Assembly (NCBI RefSeq): GCF_013167895.1
Contig: NZ_BLWC01000001.1
Coordinates: 5,766,001-5,830,000, forward strand
Length of the DNA: 64,000 bases
Direction: 5' to 3'
From: Streptomyces fulvorobeus
Lineage (GTDB): Bacteria > Actinomycetota > Actinomycetes > Streptomycetales > Streptomycetaceae
A program made the translations under genes and the position numbers. Positions 17,383 through 26,654 of this stretch are shown piece by piece (position 1 is the first letter of the stretch; each line of letters begins with the position of its first letter). Under the pieces are notes generated by a model. The model searched no databases. It was not told the origin of the DNA and saw only the letters and a program-made list of their open reading frames with translations.

Positions 17383-17469
17383 GGGTGGCCGGCCGGATGA
17401 GGAGAGGCGATGGGGTGGCCGCGGCCCAATCGCTCGAAGAATCGGACAATTGATGGCAGAGTGACCCGT

Positions 17470-19575
17470 ATGGATGATCGGGTAGCGGGTGCCCTGTCAC
17501 TCCCAGAAGACTGGCCCGCCCACCCGGACCTCAGCCTCGCCCTGAACCGTATGGGCAGCTTCGACTGGGATCTGGACAGCGGACTCATGCATATGGACGG
17601 GGCCGCGCTCGCCGTGTTCGACCTGCGGGCCGACGAGTACGACAACCGTCCCGTCACCTTGTCCGCGCGGGTACCGGCCGACGAGGCCGTGCGGCTCGAC
17701 GGCCTCGTCTCGCAGGCCCTCAAGGCCGGGCTGAGCAACTACGGCGCCTACTTCCGCATGCTGCGGCGCAACGGCACCCCGCGCTGGACCCACACCCAGG
17801 GCTTCATCCGCCGGGACGGCACCGGCCGGCCCCACCGCATCATCGGGATCGTCCGCGACGCCACCCAGGAGCTCTCCGACTCCACCGCCCGCTGGGAGCT
17901 GGACGAGGAGCGGCGCAAGCGCACCAGCCTCGTGGAGGTCACCACGGCCGCGCTCGCCCACGCCCGGACGGTCAAGGACGTCACCGACGTCCTCAGGAAC
18001 TCCACGGGCGGCCTGGCCAACCTCGGGGCGGCCAGCGTCGTCATGGGTCTGCTGGAGTCGGGGCGCATCCATCTCGTCGCCGACGGACCCGAGGGCGCCT
18101 ACGTGCCGGGCACCCGCTACACCCGTACGGACGAGCCGTACCCGATGAGTGAGGTCGTGCGCACCCTCGCGCCCCGCTTCATCGAGTCGGCCGACGACTT
18201 CGCCGCCTCCTACCCCATCCTGTGGCCGCACATCGGCCACCTGGGGATCACCGCGGCGGCCTATCTCCCCCTGATCGCCCAGGCCCGGCCCATCGGGGCA
18301 CTGGGGCTCCTCTACAGCGACAAGGCGGGGTTCACCGCCGACGAACGGAACCTGCTGGTGGCCCTGGGCAGCTCGATCGCCCAGAGCCTCCAGCGCGCGA
18401 TGCTGTACGAGCAGGAACACGACCTCGCCGAAGGTCTCCAGCAGGCGATGCTGCCCCGCAGGATTCCCGCGGTGCCGGGCGCCCAGGTCGCCGTCCGCTA
18501 CCGCTCCGCGCGACTCGGCCGGGACATCGGGGGCGACTGGTACGACATCATCCCGCTGCCGGGAGGCAGGGTCGGCGCCGTCATCGGTGACGTGCAGGGG
18601 CATGACACGCACGCCGCCGCGGTCATGGGACAGCTCAGGATCGTGCTGCGGGCCTACGCCGCCGAAGGGCACAGCCCCGCCACGGTGATGGCACGGGCCT
18701 CCGTCTTCCTCCACGAACTCGACACCGACCGCTTCGCGACGTGCAGCTACGCCGAGGTGGACCTGCGCACCGGGGTGGTGCAGCTGGTCCGTGCGGGGCA
18801 TGTCGACCCGCTCGTACGGGAAGCGGACGGGAGCTGCCGGCGGCTGCCGGTCGAGGGCGGGCTGCCGCTGGGGCTCTCCGCCGAGTTCGGGAGGCTCGAA
18901 TACCCCGTCAGCACGGTCGAGCTGGACCCGGGCCAGACGATGGTGCTCTACACCGACGGCCTGGTGGAGCTGCCCGGCTCCGATCTCGACGAGGGCATGC
19001 AACTGCTCGTCGACCTGGTCACCAACGGGCCCAGGGAACTGGAACCGCTGGCCGACCGGCTCTGCGAGGCCGTCGACGAGCGGGGCGGCGAGGACGACGT
19101 CGCGGTGCTCCTGCTTCGCCGCAAGGCGGCCCACGCGCCGCAGCCCGGGGGGCGGCTCCAGCAGCACGTGGCGCAGAACGACCCGGAGGCGCTGACTTCG
19201 GCCCGGCACATGATCAGGGCCGCCGTACGGGCGTGGGGTGCCGCCGAACGCGCGGACGAGATCGAGCTCGCCGCCGACGAGCTGATCACCAACGCGCTGA
19301 TGCACACGGACGGCGGGGCGATCGTGACGATCAGGGTCCTGGCGGGCCCCGAACGGCGGCTGCGAGTCGATGTCGAGGACCGTTCCAGCGCGCTGCCCCG
19401 GCGCAGGGACGCGGGGAACTCCGGGGTCTCGGGGCGAGGGCTGTTGCTGGTCGACCTGCTGGGCGATGTCTGGGGCGTGGAATCCCGGGGCACCGGCAAG
19501 TGCGTGTGGTGCGAGTTCCTGGTCCCGGAACGCGGACAGCCGCGCCGGTCCTCGGCCGGCAGCGACGTTACGTAA
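17470..19575 (+). CDS. SpoIIE-type PP2C phosphatase with PAS, GAF and HATPase domains
   Basis: A 701-aa cytosolic signalling protein. A PAS/PAC domain (about 20-135; MGSFDWDLDSGLMHMDGAA, then IIGIVRDATQE) is followed by a GAF domain (about 150-310), a SpoIIE PP2C phosphatase (about 330-545; RDIGGDWYDIIPLPGGRVGA, IGDVQGHD, YTDGLVELPG, GGEDDVAVLLL) and an RsbW-like HATPase (about 575-690; ELAADELITNALMHTDGG, SGRGLLLVDLLGD). One protein therefore carries both the phosphatase and the kinase-like arms of partner-switching control. The streptomycete family regulates sigma factors through STAS anti-anti-sigma proteins. ATG 17470 is chosen; GTG 17461 is possible. Confidence 0.9.
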   Translation: MDDRVAGALSLPEDWPAHPDLSLALNRMGSFDWDLDSGLMHMDGAALAVFDLRADEYDNRPVTLSARVPADEAVRLDGLVSQALKAGLSNYGAYFRMLRRNGTPRWTHTQGFIRRDGTGRPHRIIGIVRDATQELSDSTARWELDEERRKRTSLVEVTTAALAHARTVKDVTDVLRNSTGGLANLGAASVVMGLLESGRIHLVADGPEGAYVPGTRYTRTDEPYPMSEVVRTLAPRFIESADDFAASYPILWPHIGHLGITAAAYLPLIAQARPIGALGLLYSDKAGFTADERNLLVALGSSIAQSLQRAMLYEQEHDLAEGLQQAMLPRRIPAVPGAQVAVRYRSARLGRDIGGDWYDIIPLPGGRVGAVIGDVQGHDTHAAAVMGQLRIVLRAYAAEGHSPATVMARASVFLHELDTDRFATCSYAEVDLRTGVVQLVRAGHVDPLVREADGSCRRLPVEGGLPLGLSAEFGRLEYPVSTVELDPGQTMVLYTDGLVELPGSDLDEGMQLLVDLVTNGPRELEPLADRLCEAVDERGGEDDVAVLLLRRKAAHAPQPGGRLQQHVAQNDPEALTSARHMIRAAVRAWGAAERADEIELAADELITNALMHTDGGAIVTIRVLAGPERRLRVDVEDRSSALPRRRDAGNSGVSGRGLLLVDLLGDVWGVESRGTGKCVWCEFLVPERGQPRRSSAGSDVT

Positions 19576-19893
19576 CGTGCATGGGCTCGGCCGTGACCGT
19601 TGGTGGCGATTGACTGCGGAAGTGCGGCGGGGCGCGTCGGCGACGGAGCCCGCGACAGGCTGGCCGCCGCGATCGGGGAGGAGCCTCACGGAACCCCGGT
19701 CGCTGATCACCGCGCCGACCGCGGCTCAGGTACGACAGCCTGTCACTGCCTGCGGACAGCTTGGACTGAGGGCCCCCGCCCCGCGCGGACACCGGCCGGC
19801 TGTCCCGGCCGGTTCCGAGGTGTTGACGCACTCCGGTGATCCGATGAGTATGCGCTGGGAATGTCCAGTGATCACCGGCAGGACGGCAGAGAC
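19576..19893 (+). promoter_or_regulatory. 318-bp gap with promoter of the aldo/keto reductase gene
   Basis: TTGACG (19822-19827), 17 bp, GAGTAT is a fair promoter ahead of the reductase. CCGGTGATC (19833-19841), inside it, is repeated inverted as GATCACCGG at 19870-19878 and could be an operator. The rest holds GC-rich dyads but no supported gene. Confidence 0.4.
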
Positions 19894-20901
19894 ATGCGGC
19901 GGAACAGGCTCGGGCGCAGTGCGGTCGAGATCACCCGGCTCTCCTTCGGGGCGGCGGCCATCGGCAACCTCTTCACCGAGGTCGACCCCGCCCAGGCCGC
20001 CGCCGCCGTGGACGCGGCCTGGGACGAGGGTGTCCGTTACTTCGACACCGCGCCGCACTACGGACTCGGCCTCTCCGAGCGGCGGCTCGGTGAGGCGCTG
20101 CGGACCAGGCCCCGCGACGCCTACGCCGTCTCCACGAAGGTCGGCCGGGTGCTCGACCCCCTTCCCGCCGGTGCGGTGCCGGCCGCCGAAGGGCTCTCCG
20201 AGGGGTTCGCGGTACGCGCCACGCACCGGCGCCGCTGGGACTTCAGCGCCGACGGCGTGCGGCGCTCCATCGAGGACAGCCTCGGACGGCTCGGCCTGGA
20301 CCGCGTCGACATCGCCTACCTCCACGACCCGGACGACCACGAGGAGGCCGCCTTCCGCGAGGCGTACCCGGCGCTGGAGAGGCTCCGGGCGGAGGGCGTC
20401 GTCGGCGCCATCGGCGCGGGCATGAACCAGACGGCGATGCTCACCCGCTTCCTGCGCGACACCGACGTCGACACCGTGCTCTGCGCGGGCCGCTACACCC
20501 TCCTCGACCACAGTGCCCTGACCGCGCTGCTGCCGGAGGCCGTCGCACGCGGCCGGAGCGTCGTCGTCGGCGGCGTGTTCAACTCGGGCCTCCTCGCCGA
20601 CCCGCGCCCCGGTGCCACGTACGACTACGCGGCAGCGCCCCTTGCCCTTCTCGACCGGGCCCTGCGCATGAAGGCCGTCGTCGAGGGGTACGGCGTCCCG
20701 CTGCGCGCCGCCGCCCTGCACTACCCGCTGGCCCACCCGGCCGTCGCCGGAGTGCTCGTCGGCACCCGCTCCCCGGAGGAGGTACGGGACGCGGCCGCGC
20801 TGCTCCGTACGGAGATCCCTGACGCCCTCTGGGACGAACTGCGCGCCGAAGGACTCCTGGACGACGGGGCGGGCGGCGACGGCCACCGGGCAGGGAACTG
20901 A
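19894..20901 (+). CDS. Aldo/keto reductase (aldose dehydrogenase-like)
   Basis: A 335-aa NAD(P)-dependent oxidoreductase with the AKR catalytic tetrad visible: Asp and Tyr in YFDTAPHYGLGLSE, Lys in AVSTKVGR, His in IAYLHDPDD. The overall text (FGAAAIGNLF near the start, GVLVGTRSPEEV near the end) is closest to D-threo-aldose/L-fucose dehydrogenase-type AKRs, which act on sugars in the cytosol. ATG 19894 (MRRNRLGRSAV) is the family's natural start; an ATG at 19861 is also in frame. It stands alone. Confidence 0.87.
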   Translation: MRRNRLGRSAVEITRLSFGAAAIGNLFTEVDPAQAAAAVDAAWDEGVRYFDTAPHYGLGLSERRLGEALRTRPRDAYAVSTKVGRVLDPLPAGAVPAAEGLSEGFAVRATHRRRWDFSADGVRRSIEDSLGRLGLDRVDIAYLHDPDDHEEAAFREAYPALERLRAEGVVGAIGAGMNQTAMLTRFLRDTDVDTVLCAGRYTLLDHSALTALLPEAVARGRSVVVGGVFNSGLLADPRPGATYDYAAAPLALLDRALRMKAVVEGYGVPLRAAALHYPLAHPAVAGVLVGTRSPEEVRDAAALLRTEIPDALWDELRAEGLLDDGAGGDGHRAGN

Positions 20902-21087
20902 CATGAGGAGCGCGCGGTACCGGAGCTGCGATAGGGCCGGAGCAGGCAGGCCACCCGCCCCGGAGCTGTGACGTGACCCCCTCCCCGGCACCACTCGTCG
21001 ACACCGCCGCCCGCGAGTACGGGCTGGGCTGAGCCGCCGGGGGCGCTCGGGGAGGCAGCAGGCGCGGTGCTGCGGCAGGCTTGAGGC

Positions 21088-21948
21088 ATGCCCGAACTGC
21101 CGGAGGTCCAAGCGCTGCGTGTCTTTCTCGACGGCCACCTGGTCGGCAAGGAGATCGCCCGTGTCCTGCCGCTAGCGATCAGTGTCCTCAAGACGTACGA
21201 CCCGCCGGTCTCCGCGCTGGAGGGGGCGACGGTCACCGCCGTCACCCGGCACGGCAAGTTCCTGGACATCACCGCCGGGAAGCTGCACCTGGTCACGCAC
21301 CTGGCACGGGCCGGCTGGCTCCAGTGGAAGGACACCTTCCCCGCCACACCGCCGCGGCCCGGTAAGGGGCCCCTCGCGCTGCGCGTGGTCCTCGCGGGAG
21401 GTGACGGGTTCGACCTCACCGAGATGGGCACGGCGAAACGGCTCTCCGTCCATCTGGTGCGCGATCCGGCGGAGGTGCCCGGTGTCGCACGCCTGGGGCC
21501 CGACCCGCTCGGTGACTCCTTCGACCGCGAGGCGTTCGCCGGGCTCCTCGCCGGGGAACGACGCCGGATCAAGGGAGCCCTGCGGGACCAGTCGCTCATC
21601 GCGGGCATCGGCAACGCGTACAGCGACGAGATCCTGCACGCCGCCAGGATGTCCCCGTTCAAACTCACCAGCAGCCTGAGCGAGGAGGACATCACGGGGC
21701 TCCACACCGCCCTGCGTACCACCCTCACCGACGCCGTCGAGCGCTCCAGCGGCCTGGAAGCGGGCAAGCTCAAGGCCGAGAAGAAGAGCGGCATGCGGGT
21801 CCACGGGCGCACCGGCCTGCCGTGTCCCGTCTGCGGCGACACGATCCTGGAGGTCTCCTTCAGCGACTCCTCGCTCCAGTACTGCCCCACCTGTCAGACG
21901 GGCGGCAGACCGCTCGCCGACCGCCGCCTCTCGCGCCTGCTGAGATAA
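21088..21948 (+). CDS. Fpg/Nei family DNA glycosylase/AP lyase
   Basis: A 286-aa base-excision repair enzyme. It starts MPELPEVQALR, giving the processed Pro2 nucleophile and Glu3. RHGKFLDI holds the conserved Lys, GIGNAYSDEILHAARMSP forms the H2TH region, and a C-terminal zinc finger has CPVC and CPTC (about residues 249-271). It excises oxidised bases and nicks the abasic site. Substrate preference (8-oxoG or oxidised pyrimidine) is not decidable by eye. It lies 34 bp upstream of the LytTR gene and may be co-transcribed with it. Confidence 0.9.
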   Translation: MPELPEVQALRVFLDGHLVGKEIARVLPLAISVLKTYDPPVSALEGATVTAVTRHGKFLDITAGKLHLVTHLARAGWLQWKDTFPATPPRPGKGPLALRVVLAGGDGFDLTEMGTAKRLSVHLVRDPAEVPGVARLGPDPLGDSFDREAFAGLLAGERRRIKGALRDQSLIAGIGNAYSDEILHAARMSPFKLTSSLSEEDITGLHTALRTTLTDAVERSSGLEAGKLKAEKKSGMRVHGRTGLPCPVCGDTILEVSFSDSSLQYCPTCQTGGRPLADRRLSRLLR

Positions 21949-21982
21949 CGGCCACGGTGCGAGGGCCCTACACTCCGGCCTC

Positions 21983-22735
21983 ATGCTGCGCGTACTCGCC
22001 GTCGACGACGAACAACCCGCTCTGGAGGAGCTGCTCTACCTCCTGCGCGCCGATCCCCGCATCCGCAGTGCCGAAGGGGCCACCGGTGCGACCGAGGCGC
22101 TGCGCCGCATCGGCGGCGCGGTCGAGGCGGGGCCCGAGGACCCGTCCGCCATCGACGTGGTCTTCCTGGACATCCACATGGCGGGCCTGACCGGCCTCGA
22201 CGTCGCCCAACTGCTCGCCGGGTTCGCCGCGCCCCCGCTCATCGTGTTCGTCACGGCCCACGAGGGCTTCGCCGTCCACGCCTTCGATCTCAAGGCCGTC
22301 GACTACGTACTCAAGCCCGTGCGCCGCGAGCGCCTCGCCGAGGCCGTGCGCCGCGTCGCCGAGCAGGTCGGCGACCGGTCCGCGACCGTCCACGACGCGG
22401 CCGCCGACCAGATACCGGTCGAGCTGGGCGGGGTCACCCGGTTCGTGCCCGTCGACGACATCACGTACGCCGAGGCACAGGGCGACTACGCGCGGCTGCA
22501 CACCGTCTCCGGCAGCCACCTCGTCCGGATTCCCCTGACGACGCTGGAAGAGCGCTGGCGCTCCCGGGGCTTCGTGCGCATCCACCGCCGCCACCTGGTG
22601 GCGCTGAACCGGATCGACGAACTCCGCCTGGACGCCGGCACCATGAGCGTCCGTGTCGGCGAGGCGGAACTCGCCGTGAGCCGCCGCCACAGCCGCTCCC
22701 TCCGTGACCTCCTGATGCGCCAGAGCAGCCGCTGA
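21983..22735 (+). CDS. LytTR-family response regulator
   Basis: A 250-aa two-component regulator. The receiver domain reads LRVLAVDDEQPALEEL at its start; the phospho-Asp is in VVFLDIHMAG (about residue 62) and the Lys in DYVLKPVRRERL (about 110). The C-terminal LytTR DNA-binding domain covers about 140-245 (RFVPVDDITYAEAQGDYARL, RIHRRHLVALNRID). It is the first gene of a tight cluster with a small membrane protein, an SSS symporter and a LytS-like kinase. This layout resembles BtsSR/YpdAB systems, which sense pyruvate-type carboxylates and control an uptake carrier. Confidence 0.9.
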   Translation: MLRVLAVDDEQPALEELLYLLRADPRIRSAEGATGATEALRRIGGAVEAGPEDPSAIDVVFLDIHMAGLTGLDVAQLLAGFAAPPLIVFVTAHEGFAVHAFDLKAVDYVLKPVRRERLAEAVRRVAEQVGDRSATVHDAAADQIPVELGGVTRFVPVDDITYAEAQGDYARLHTVSGSHLVRIPLTTLEERWRSRGFVRIHRRHLVALNRIDELRLDAGTMSVRVGEAELAVSRRHSRSLRDLLMRQSSR

Positions 22736-22797
22736 CCAGCATCGACCCGGGCCCCGCCCTTCCCAGAGCGCTCCCGCGACGCCTACACTCCGGGCCC

Positions 22798-23160
22798 ATG
22801 TCCGCAGAGCCCACACCCCGGCGCGAAGTGGTGACGGGAGAGCCACGGCGGGTGCGCCCGCTGCCCCGCTACCGCGCCCAGTCGGAGATCGACGAGCAGA
22901 CCGCGCTCGGCGACGCCTACGTGCGCTCGCTGATGCGCGGCCAGCTGCGCGCCGGGCTGACCGCCTTCGCGGTGCTCGCCCTCGCGGCAGGAACGCTGCC
23001 CCTGGTCTTCGCCGCCCTGGGCAGCGCCGCGGTCGTCTGGGCGGTGCTCGGCTTCGCCACCGGACCGCCGCTCACGCTGATCGCCTGGTGGTACGTGCGG
23101 CGCGCGGAGCGCAACGAACGGGACTTCGCCAGACTCGTGGAAGGCCGCCCCACGCCGTGA
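22798..23160 (+). CDS. Small two-helix membrane protein, symporter partner
   Basis: A 120-aa protein. A charged N-terminal 45 residues is followed by two hydrophobic helices (about 52-72 and 77-97), then WWYVRRAERNERDFARLVEG. It resembles the DUF485-like small subunits encoded with acetate-type sodium/solute symporters. Its TGA overlaps the symporter GTG by 4 bp, so the two are translationally coupled. It probably assembles with the symporter in the membrane. Confidence 0.78.
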   Translation: MSAEPTPRREVVTGEPRRVRPLPRYRAQSEIDEQTALGDAYVRSLMRGQLRAGLTAFAVLALAAGTLPLVFAALGSAAVVWAVLGFATGPPLTLIAWWYVRRAERNERDFARLVEGRPTP

Positions 23161-24647
23161 GCGGGCCCGACCACCTGGCATCGGTCGTCGCGGTCACGCT
23201 CGTCGTGCTCGCCACCGTTCTCGTGGGCGGGTTCGGACTCCGTATCTCACGCACCACGTCCGACTTCTACGTCGCCTCGCGGACGGTACGGCCCCGCCTC
23301 AACGCGGCGGCCATCAGCGGCGAGTACCTCTCCGCCGCCTCCTTCCTGGGCATCGCCGGTCTCGTCCTGGTCCACGGGCCCGACATGCTCTGGTACCCGG
23401 TCGGATACACCGCCGGATATCTCGTCCTGCTGGTGTTCGTCGCTGCGCCGCTGCGCCGCTCGGGGGCGTACACCCTGCCCGACTTCGCCGAGGGCCGCCT
23501 CGAATCCCGGCAGGTACGCAGACTCGTCAGCGTGTTCGTCGTCGGCGCGGGCTGGCTCTACCTCGTACCGCAGCTCCAGGGCGCCGGTCTCACCCTCAAG
23601 ATCCTGACCGGTGCGCCGGGCTGGCTCGGTGACGTGCTTGTCGCCTCGGTGGTGGTGATCGCCGTCGCCGCGGGCGGTATGCGCTCCATCACCTTCGTCC
23701 AGGTCTTCCAGTACTGGCTGAAACTGACCGCCCTCCTCGTGCCCGCGATCTTCCTGGTGCTGGCCTGGCGGGGTGACGGGCAGCCCCGCGTCCCCCTCGA
23801 CGAACAGCTCTCCGTCTTCCGCGGCGACCACCCGCTGTACGCGACCTACGGACTGATCGTGGCCACCTTCCTCGGCACCATGGGACTGCCCCACGTGGTC
23901 GTCCGCTTCTACACCAGCCCCAACGGGCGTGACGCCCGCCGTACGACCGTCGTGGTCCTCGCCCTGGTCGGTGTGTTCTACCTGCTGCCGCCCGTGTACG
24001 GGGCGCTGGGCCGGCTGTACGCCCCCGAGCTGATGCACGGCGGGGACGCCGACGCCGCCGTACTCCTGCTTCCCGCGCGGGTCATCGGCGGCCTCGGCGG
24101 GGACCTCCTGGGGGCGCTCATCGCCGGCGGCGCCTTCGCCGCGTTCCTCTCCACCGCGTCCGGGCTCACGATGGCCGTCGCCGGAGTGATCACCCAGGAC
24201 GTGCTGCCCTCGCGCGGCGTACGCCACTTCCGGCTGGCCACCCTGCTCGCGATGGCCGTGCCACTGGCCGGTTCGCTGGTGGTCAGCCGGGTGCCGGTGG
24301 CCGACGCGGTGGGAATGGCGTTCGCCGTCTCCGCCTCGTCCTTCTGCCCGCTGCTGGTGCTCGGGATCTGGTGGCGGCGGCTCACCCCGCCCGGGGCGAT
24401 CGCCGGACTGCTGCTCGGCGGCGGCTCGGCGCTGCTGTCGGTGGCCATCACGGTCAGCGGGACGGTGCGCCCGCCCGGCTGGCCGCACGCCCTGCTCGCC
24501 TGGCCCGCCGTCTGGTCCGTACCCGTCGGCTTCCTCGCGATGATCCTCGTCTCGCTGGCCACCCCCGGCCGCATACCGCAGGGCACCAACGCCGCCATGA
24601 CCCGCTTCCATCTGCCGGAGGCACTCACCTCGGGACGTGAGCGATGA
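23157..24647 (+). CDS. SSS-family cation/monocarboxylate symporter (ActP/MctP-like)
   Basis: A 496-aa carrier with about 13 membrane helices. RTTSDFYVASRTVRPRLNAA, AISGEYLSAASFLGIAGLVL, GMRSITFVQVFQYWLKL, TFLGTMGLPHVVVRFYT and AFLSTASGLTMAVAGVITQD are hallmark segments of the acetate/monocarboxylate branch of sodium/solute symporters. It would import small carboxylates with Na+ or H+. GTG 23157 overlaps the preceding stop. Its own stop overlaps the LytS-type kinase ATG, so carrier, partner and kinase form one translational unit, presumably regulated by the LytTR regulator. Confidence 0.9.
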   Translation: MSGPDHLASVVAVTLVVLATVLVGGFGLRISRTTSDFYVASRTVRPRLNAAAISGEYLSAASFLGIAGLVLVHGPDMLWYPVGYTAGYLVLLVFVAAPLRRSGAYTLPDFAEGRLESRQVRRLVSVFVVGAGWLYLVPQLQGAGLTLKILTGAPGWLGDVLVASVVVIAVAAGGMRSITFVQVFQYWLKLTALLVPAIFLVLAWRGDGQPRVPLDEQLSVFRGDHPLYATYGLIVATFLGTMGLPHVVVRFYTSPNGRDARRTTVVVLALVGVFYLLPPVYGALGRLYAPELMHGGDADAAVLLLPARVIGGLGGDLLGALIAGGAFAAFLSTASGLTMAVAGVITQDVLPSRGVRHFRLATLLAMAVPLAGSLVVSRVPVADAVGMAFAVSASSFCPLLVLGIWWRRLTPPGAIAGLLLGGGSALLSVAITVSGTVRPPGWPHALLAWPAVWSVPVGFLAMILVSLATPGRIPQGTNAAMTRFHLPEALTSGRER

Positions 24648-25831
24648 CCGGCGCCGGGATCGCGGTGGTGGCCGTCATCGCCGTACTGCTCTTCGGCACG
24701 GGCTACCTGCTGGGCCGCACAGGCCGGCCCGTGCGCACGAGTGACGTCGGCACCCCCGTGGAGCACGCCACGTTCGAGACGCTGCACACCGCCTCCCTCG
24801 CGGCTCCGCCGCTGCGGGCCGGTCTCACCGAGGAGAGCGCCCGGCGCTCCGCACGGCGCCTGCGCTCCCTGCTGGGAACGGACGCGCTCTGCCTCACCGA
24901 CCGCGACCGGGTCCTGGTGTGGGACGGCGAAGGCGACCACCACGCCAAGGGGGTGATGGAGCACGTCCAGGGGCTCCTCGCCAGCGGCCGGGACACCGCG
25001 TTCCCCACCGACTGCGCGGACCTGGACTGCCCGCTGCGCTGGGCCGTCGCCGTCCCCCTCACCGTCGACCACCGGGTGCTCGGCACCCTGATCGCCTTCG
25101 CCCCGCGCGAATCGGCGGTCCTCGCGCGGGCGGCGGGAGAGGTGGCCCGCTGGGTCTGTGTCCAGCTGGAGCTCGCCGAACTCGACCGCTCCCGTACGAA
25201 GCTCATCGAGGCAGAGATCAAAGCCCTGCGGGCACAGATATCGCCCCACTTCATCTTCAACTCCCTCGCCGCGATCGCCTCCTTCGTCCGCACCGATCCG
25301 GAGCAGGCGCGCGAACTCCTGCTGGAGTTCGCCGACTTCACCCGCTACTCGTTCCGCCGGCACGGGGAGTTCACGACCCTGGCCGACGAACTGCACTCCA
25401 TCGACCAGTATCTGGCGCTCGTACGCGCCCGGTTCGGTCCCCGGCTGGCGGTCACGCTCCAGGTCGCCCCCGAGGTGCTGCCCGTGGCGCTGCCCTTCCT
25501 CTGTCTCCAGCCCCTGGTCGAGAACGCCGTCAAGCACGGCCTCGAAGGAGCCGTCACCGACAGCCGCATCAGGATCAGTGCCCTGGACGCGGGAGCGGAG
25601 GCGGAAGTCGTCATCGAGGACGACGGCACGGGCATGGACCCGGAGCGGCTGCGGCAGATATTGCGCGGCGAGGGCGGCACCTCGACCGGCATAGGACTGC
25701 TCAACGTCGACGAGCGGCTCAGACAGGTGTACGGCGACGAGTACGGTCTCGTCATCGAGACGGGCGTCGGCGCGGGGATGAAGATCACGCTCCGGTTCCC
25801 CAAGTACCGTGCGGGCGTGCACGGTTCGTGA
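24644..25831 (+). CDS. LytS-type sensor histidine kinase
   Basis: A 395-aa kinase with one N-terminal membrane helix (about 4-24), a GAF-like input domain (about 55-175), the HisKA_3-like His_kinase box QISPHFIFNSLAA (His near residue 202) and a GHKL ATPase (LQPLVENAVKHGLEG, EDDGTGMDPERL, STGIGLLNVDERL). It starts ATGA-overlapping the symporter gene and pairs with the LytTR regulator at the head of the cluster. A single anchoring helix with a cytosolic GAF suggests it senses an internal metabolite or the carrier itself rather than an external ligand. Confidence 0.9.
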   Translation: MTGAGIAVVAVIAVLLFGTGYLLGRTGRPVRTSDVGTPVEHATFETLHTASLAAPPLRAGLTEESARRSARRLRSLLGTDALCLTDRDRVLVWDGEGDHHAKGVMEHVQGLLASGRDTAFPTDCADLDCPLRWAVAVPLTVDHRVLGTLIAFAPRESAVLARAAGEVARWVCVQLELAELDRSRTKLIEAEIKALRAQISPHFIFNSLAAIASFVRTDPEQARELLLEFADFTRYSFRRHGEFTTLADELHSIDQYLALVRARFGPRLAVTLQVAPEVLPVALPFLCLQPLVENAVKHGLEGAVTDSRIRISALDAGAEAEVVIEDDGTGMDPERLRQILRGEGGTSTGIGLLNVDERLRQVYGDEYGLVIETGVGAGMKITLRFPKYRAGVHGS

Positions 25832-25841
25832 ACCCGGCGCC

Positions 25842-26345
25842 TCAGTAGAGGTGCACGGCCAGATGGCCGAGCGGCAGCCCGAGCTGCCAGGCGGGGGTCC
25901 ACACCTGGGCGTCCTCCTCCACGCGGCCTTGCGGCGCCCAGGACGGCGCGCCGATCGCGTCGAGATCGGCGGCGAGCAGCTCGGTCTCCTCCAGCCACCG
26001 CCACGCCGCGCGGGCCAGCTCCCGGCCGGGGTCGGGCGGGCAGTCCGGCGTCCGCAGCTCCAGCTCGCCGAGGCGCTCGCAGATCCACTGCCGCCAGGCC
26101 GTGCCGTACGCCGTCAGCAGCCGCAGCTCGTCCACCCGCGCGGCGGGCAGCACATCGGCCACCGCCCCGTCGGACAGGAAGATCGTCAGGGCGAGCGCGT
26201 CCCGCCCCGCGCGGTACTCCAGTGTCGTGGGCTCCATGAGATCGCCGGTCAGCAGTACCTCGTCCGCGAGGTACTCGGCGTAGAACCAGGCCATCGGCAC
26301 CACCGGTCCGCCCCCACCGGTCCCATCCGTGTGTTCCGGACGCAT
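25842..26345 (-). CDS. Hypothetical protein, 167 aa
   Basis: A soluble acidic protein I do not recognise. From ATG 26345 it begins MRPEHTDGTGGGG, then VVPMAWFYAEYLADEVLLTG. Trp-rich stretches (TAYGTAWRQWICERLGELEL, ARAAWRWLEETELLAADLD, VWTPAWQLGLPLGHLAVHLY) suggest an all-helical or small mixed fold. No signal or membrane segment. It is convergent with the kinase gene (10-bp gap) and divergent from the zinc-finger anti-sigma gene. Codon use is host-like. Confidence 0.7.
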   Translation of the reverse strand: MRPEHTDGTGGGGPVVPMAWFYAEYLADEVLLTGDLMEPTTLEYRAGRDALALTIFLSDGAVADVLPAARVDELRLLTAYGTAWRQWICERLGELELRTPDCPPDPGRELARAAWRWLEETELLAADLDAIGAPSWAPQGRVEEDAQVWTPAWQLGLPLGHLAVHLY

Positions 26346-26456
26346 CCCGTCTCGCCTCTTTCCATTCTCCGCACAGGGCTTCACGCAGCATTGAACCGGG
26401 GGCCCACGCCTCGCGTGGCCAGAAGAGCAAGTTCGTCCAGGAGATGCGAGGTTGAG

Positions 26457-26654
26457 ATGACCGCGGACCGTGCCGGGACCGCCCATGTGCGGCAGTTGCT
26501 CGGCGCGTACGTCCTGGACGCGCTGGACGCGGGGGAGTGCGTCACGGTCTCGCGCCACCTTCAGCGGTGCGACGGCTGTGCGGGCGCCTACGTCGAGGTG
26601 GCGGAGGCATCGGCCATCCTCGGGCTGCTCGACGAGGAGGACCTGCTGGAGTAG
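26457..26654 (+). CDS. Small zinc-finger anti-sigma factor-like protein
   Basis: A 65-aa protein with the anti-sigma zinc-finger signature HLQRCDGC (H-x3-C-x2-C) inside an amphipathic helical domain (AHVRQLLGAYVLDALDAGE to AILGLLDEEDLLE). It lacks a membrane segment, so it would be cytosolic, like RsrA-type anti-sigmas. Its 3' end overlaps the 3' end of the convergent ECF sigma gene by 67 bp, so the likely cognate partner is encoded antisense to it. ATG 26457 follows GCGAGGTTGAG. Confidence 0.75.
   Translation: MTADRAGTAHVRQLLGAYVLDALDAGECVTVSRHLQRCDGCAGAYVEVAEASAILGLLDEEDLLE

Noticed and set aside
17497..19710. 737-codon minus-strand frame opposite the SpoIIE-type gene
   Set aside because: Antisense shadow; low-complexity product and no domain logic.
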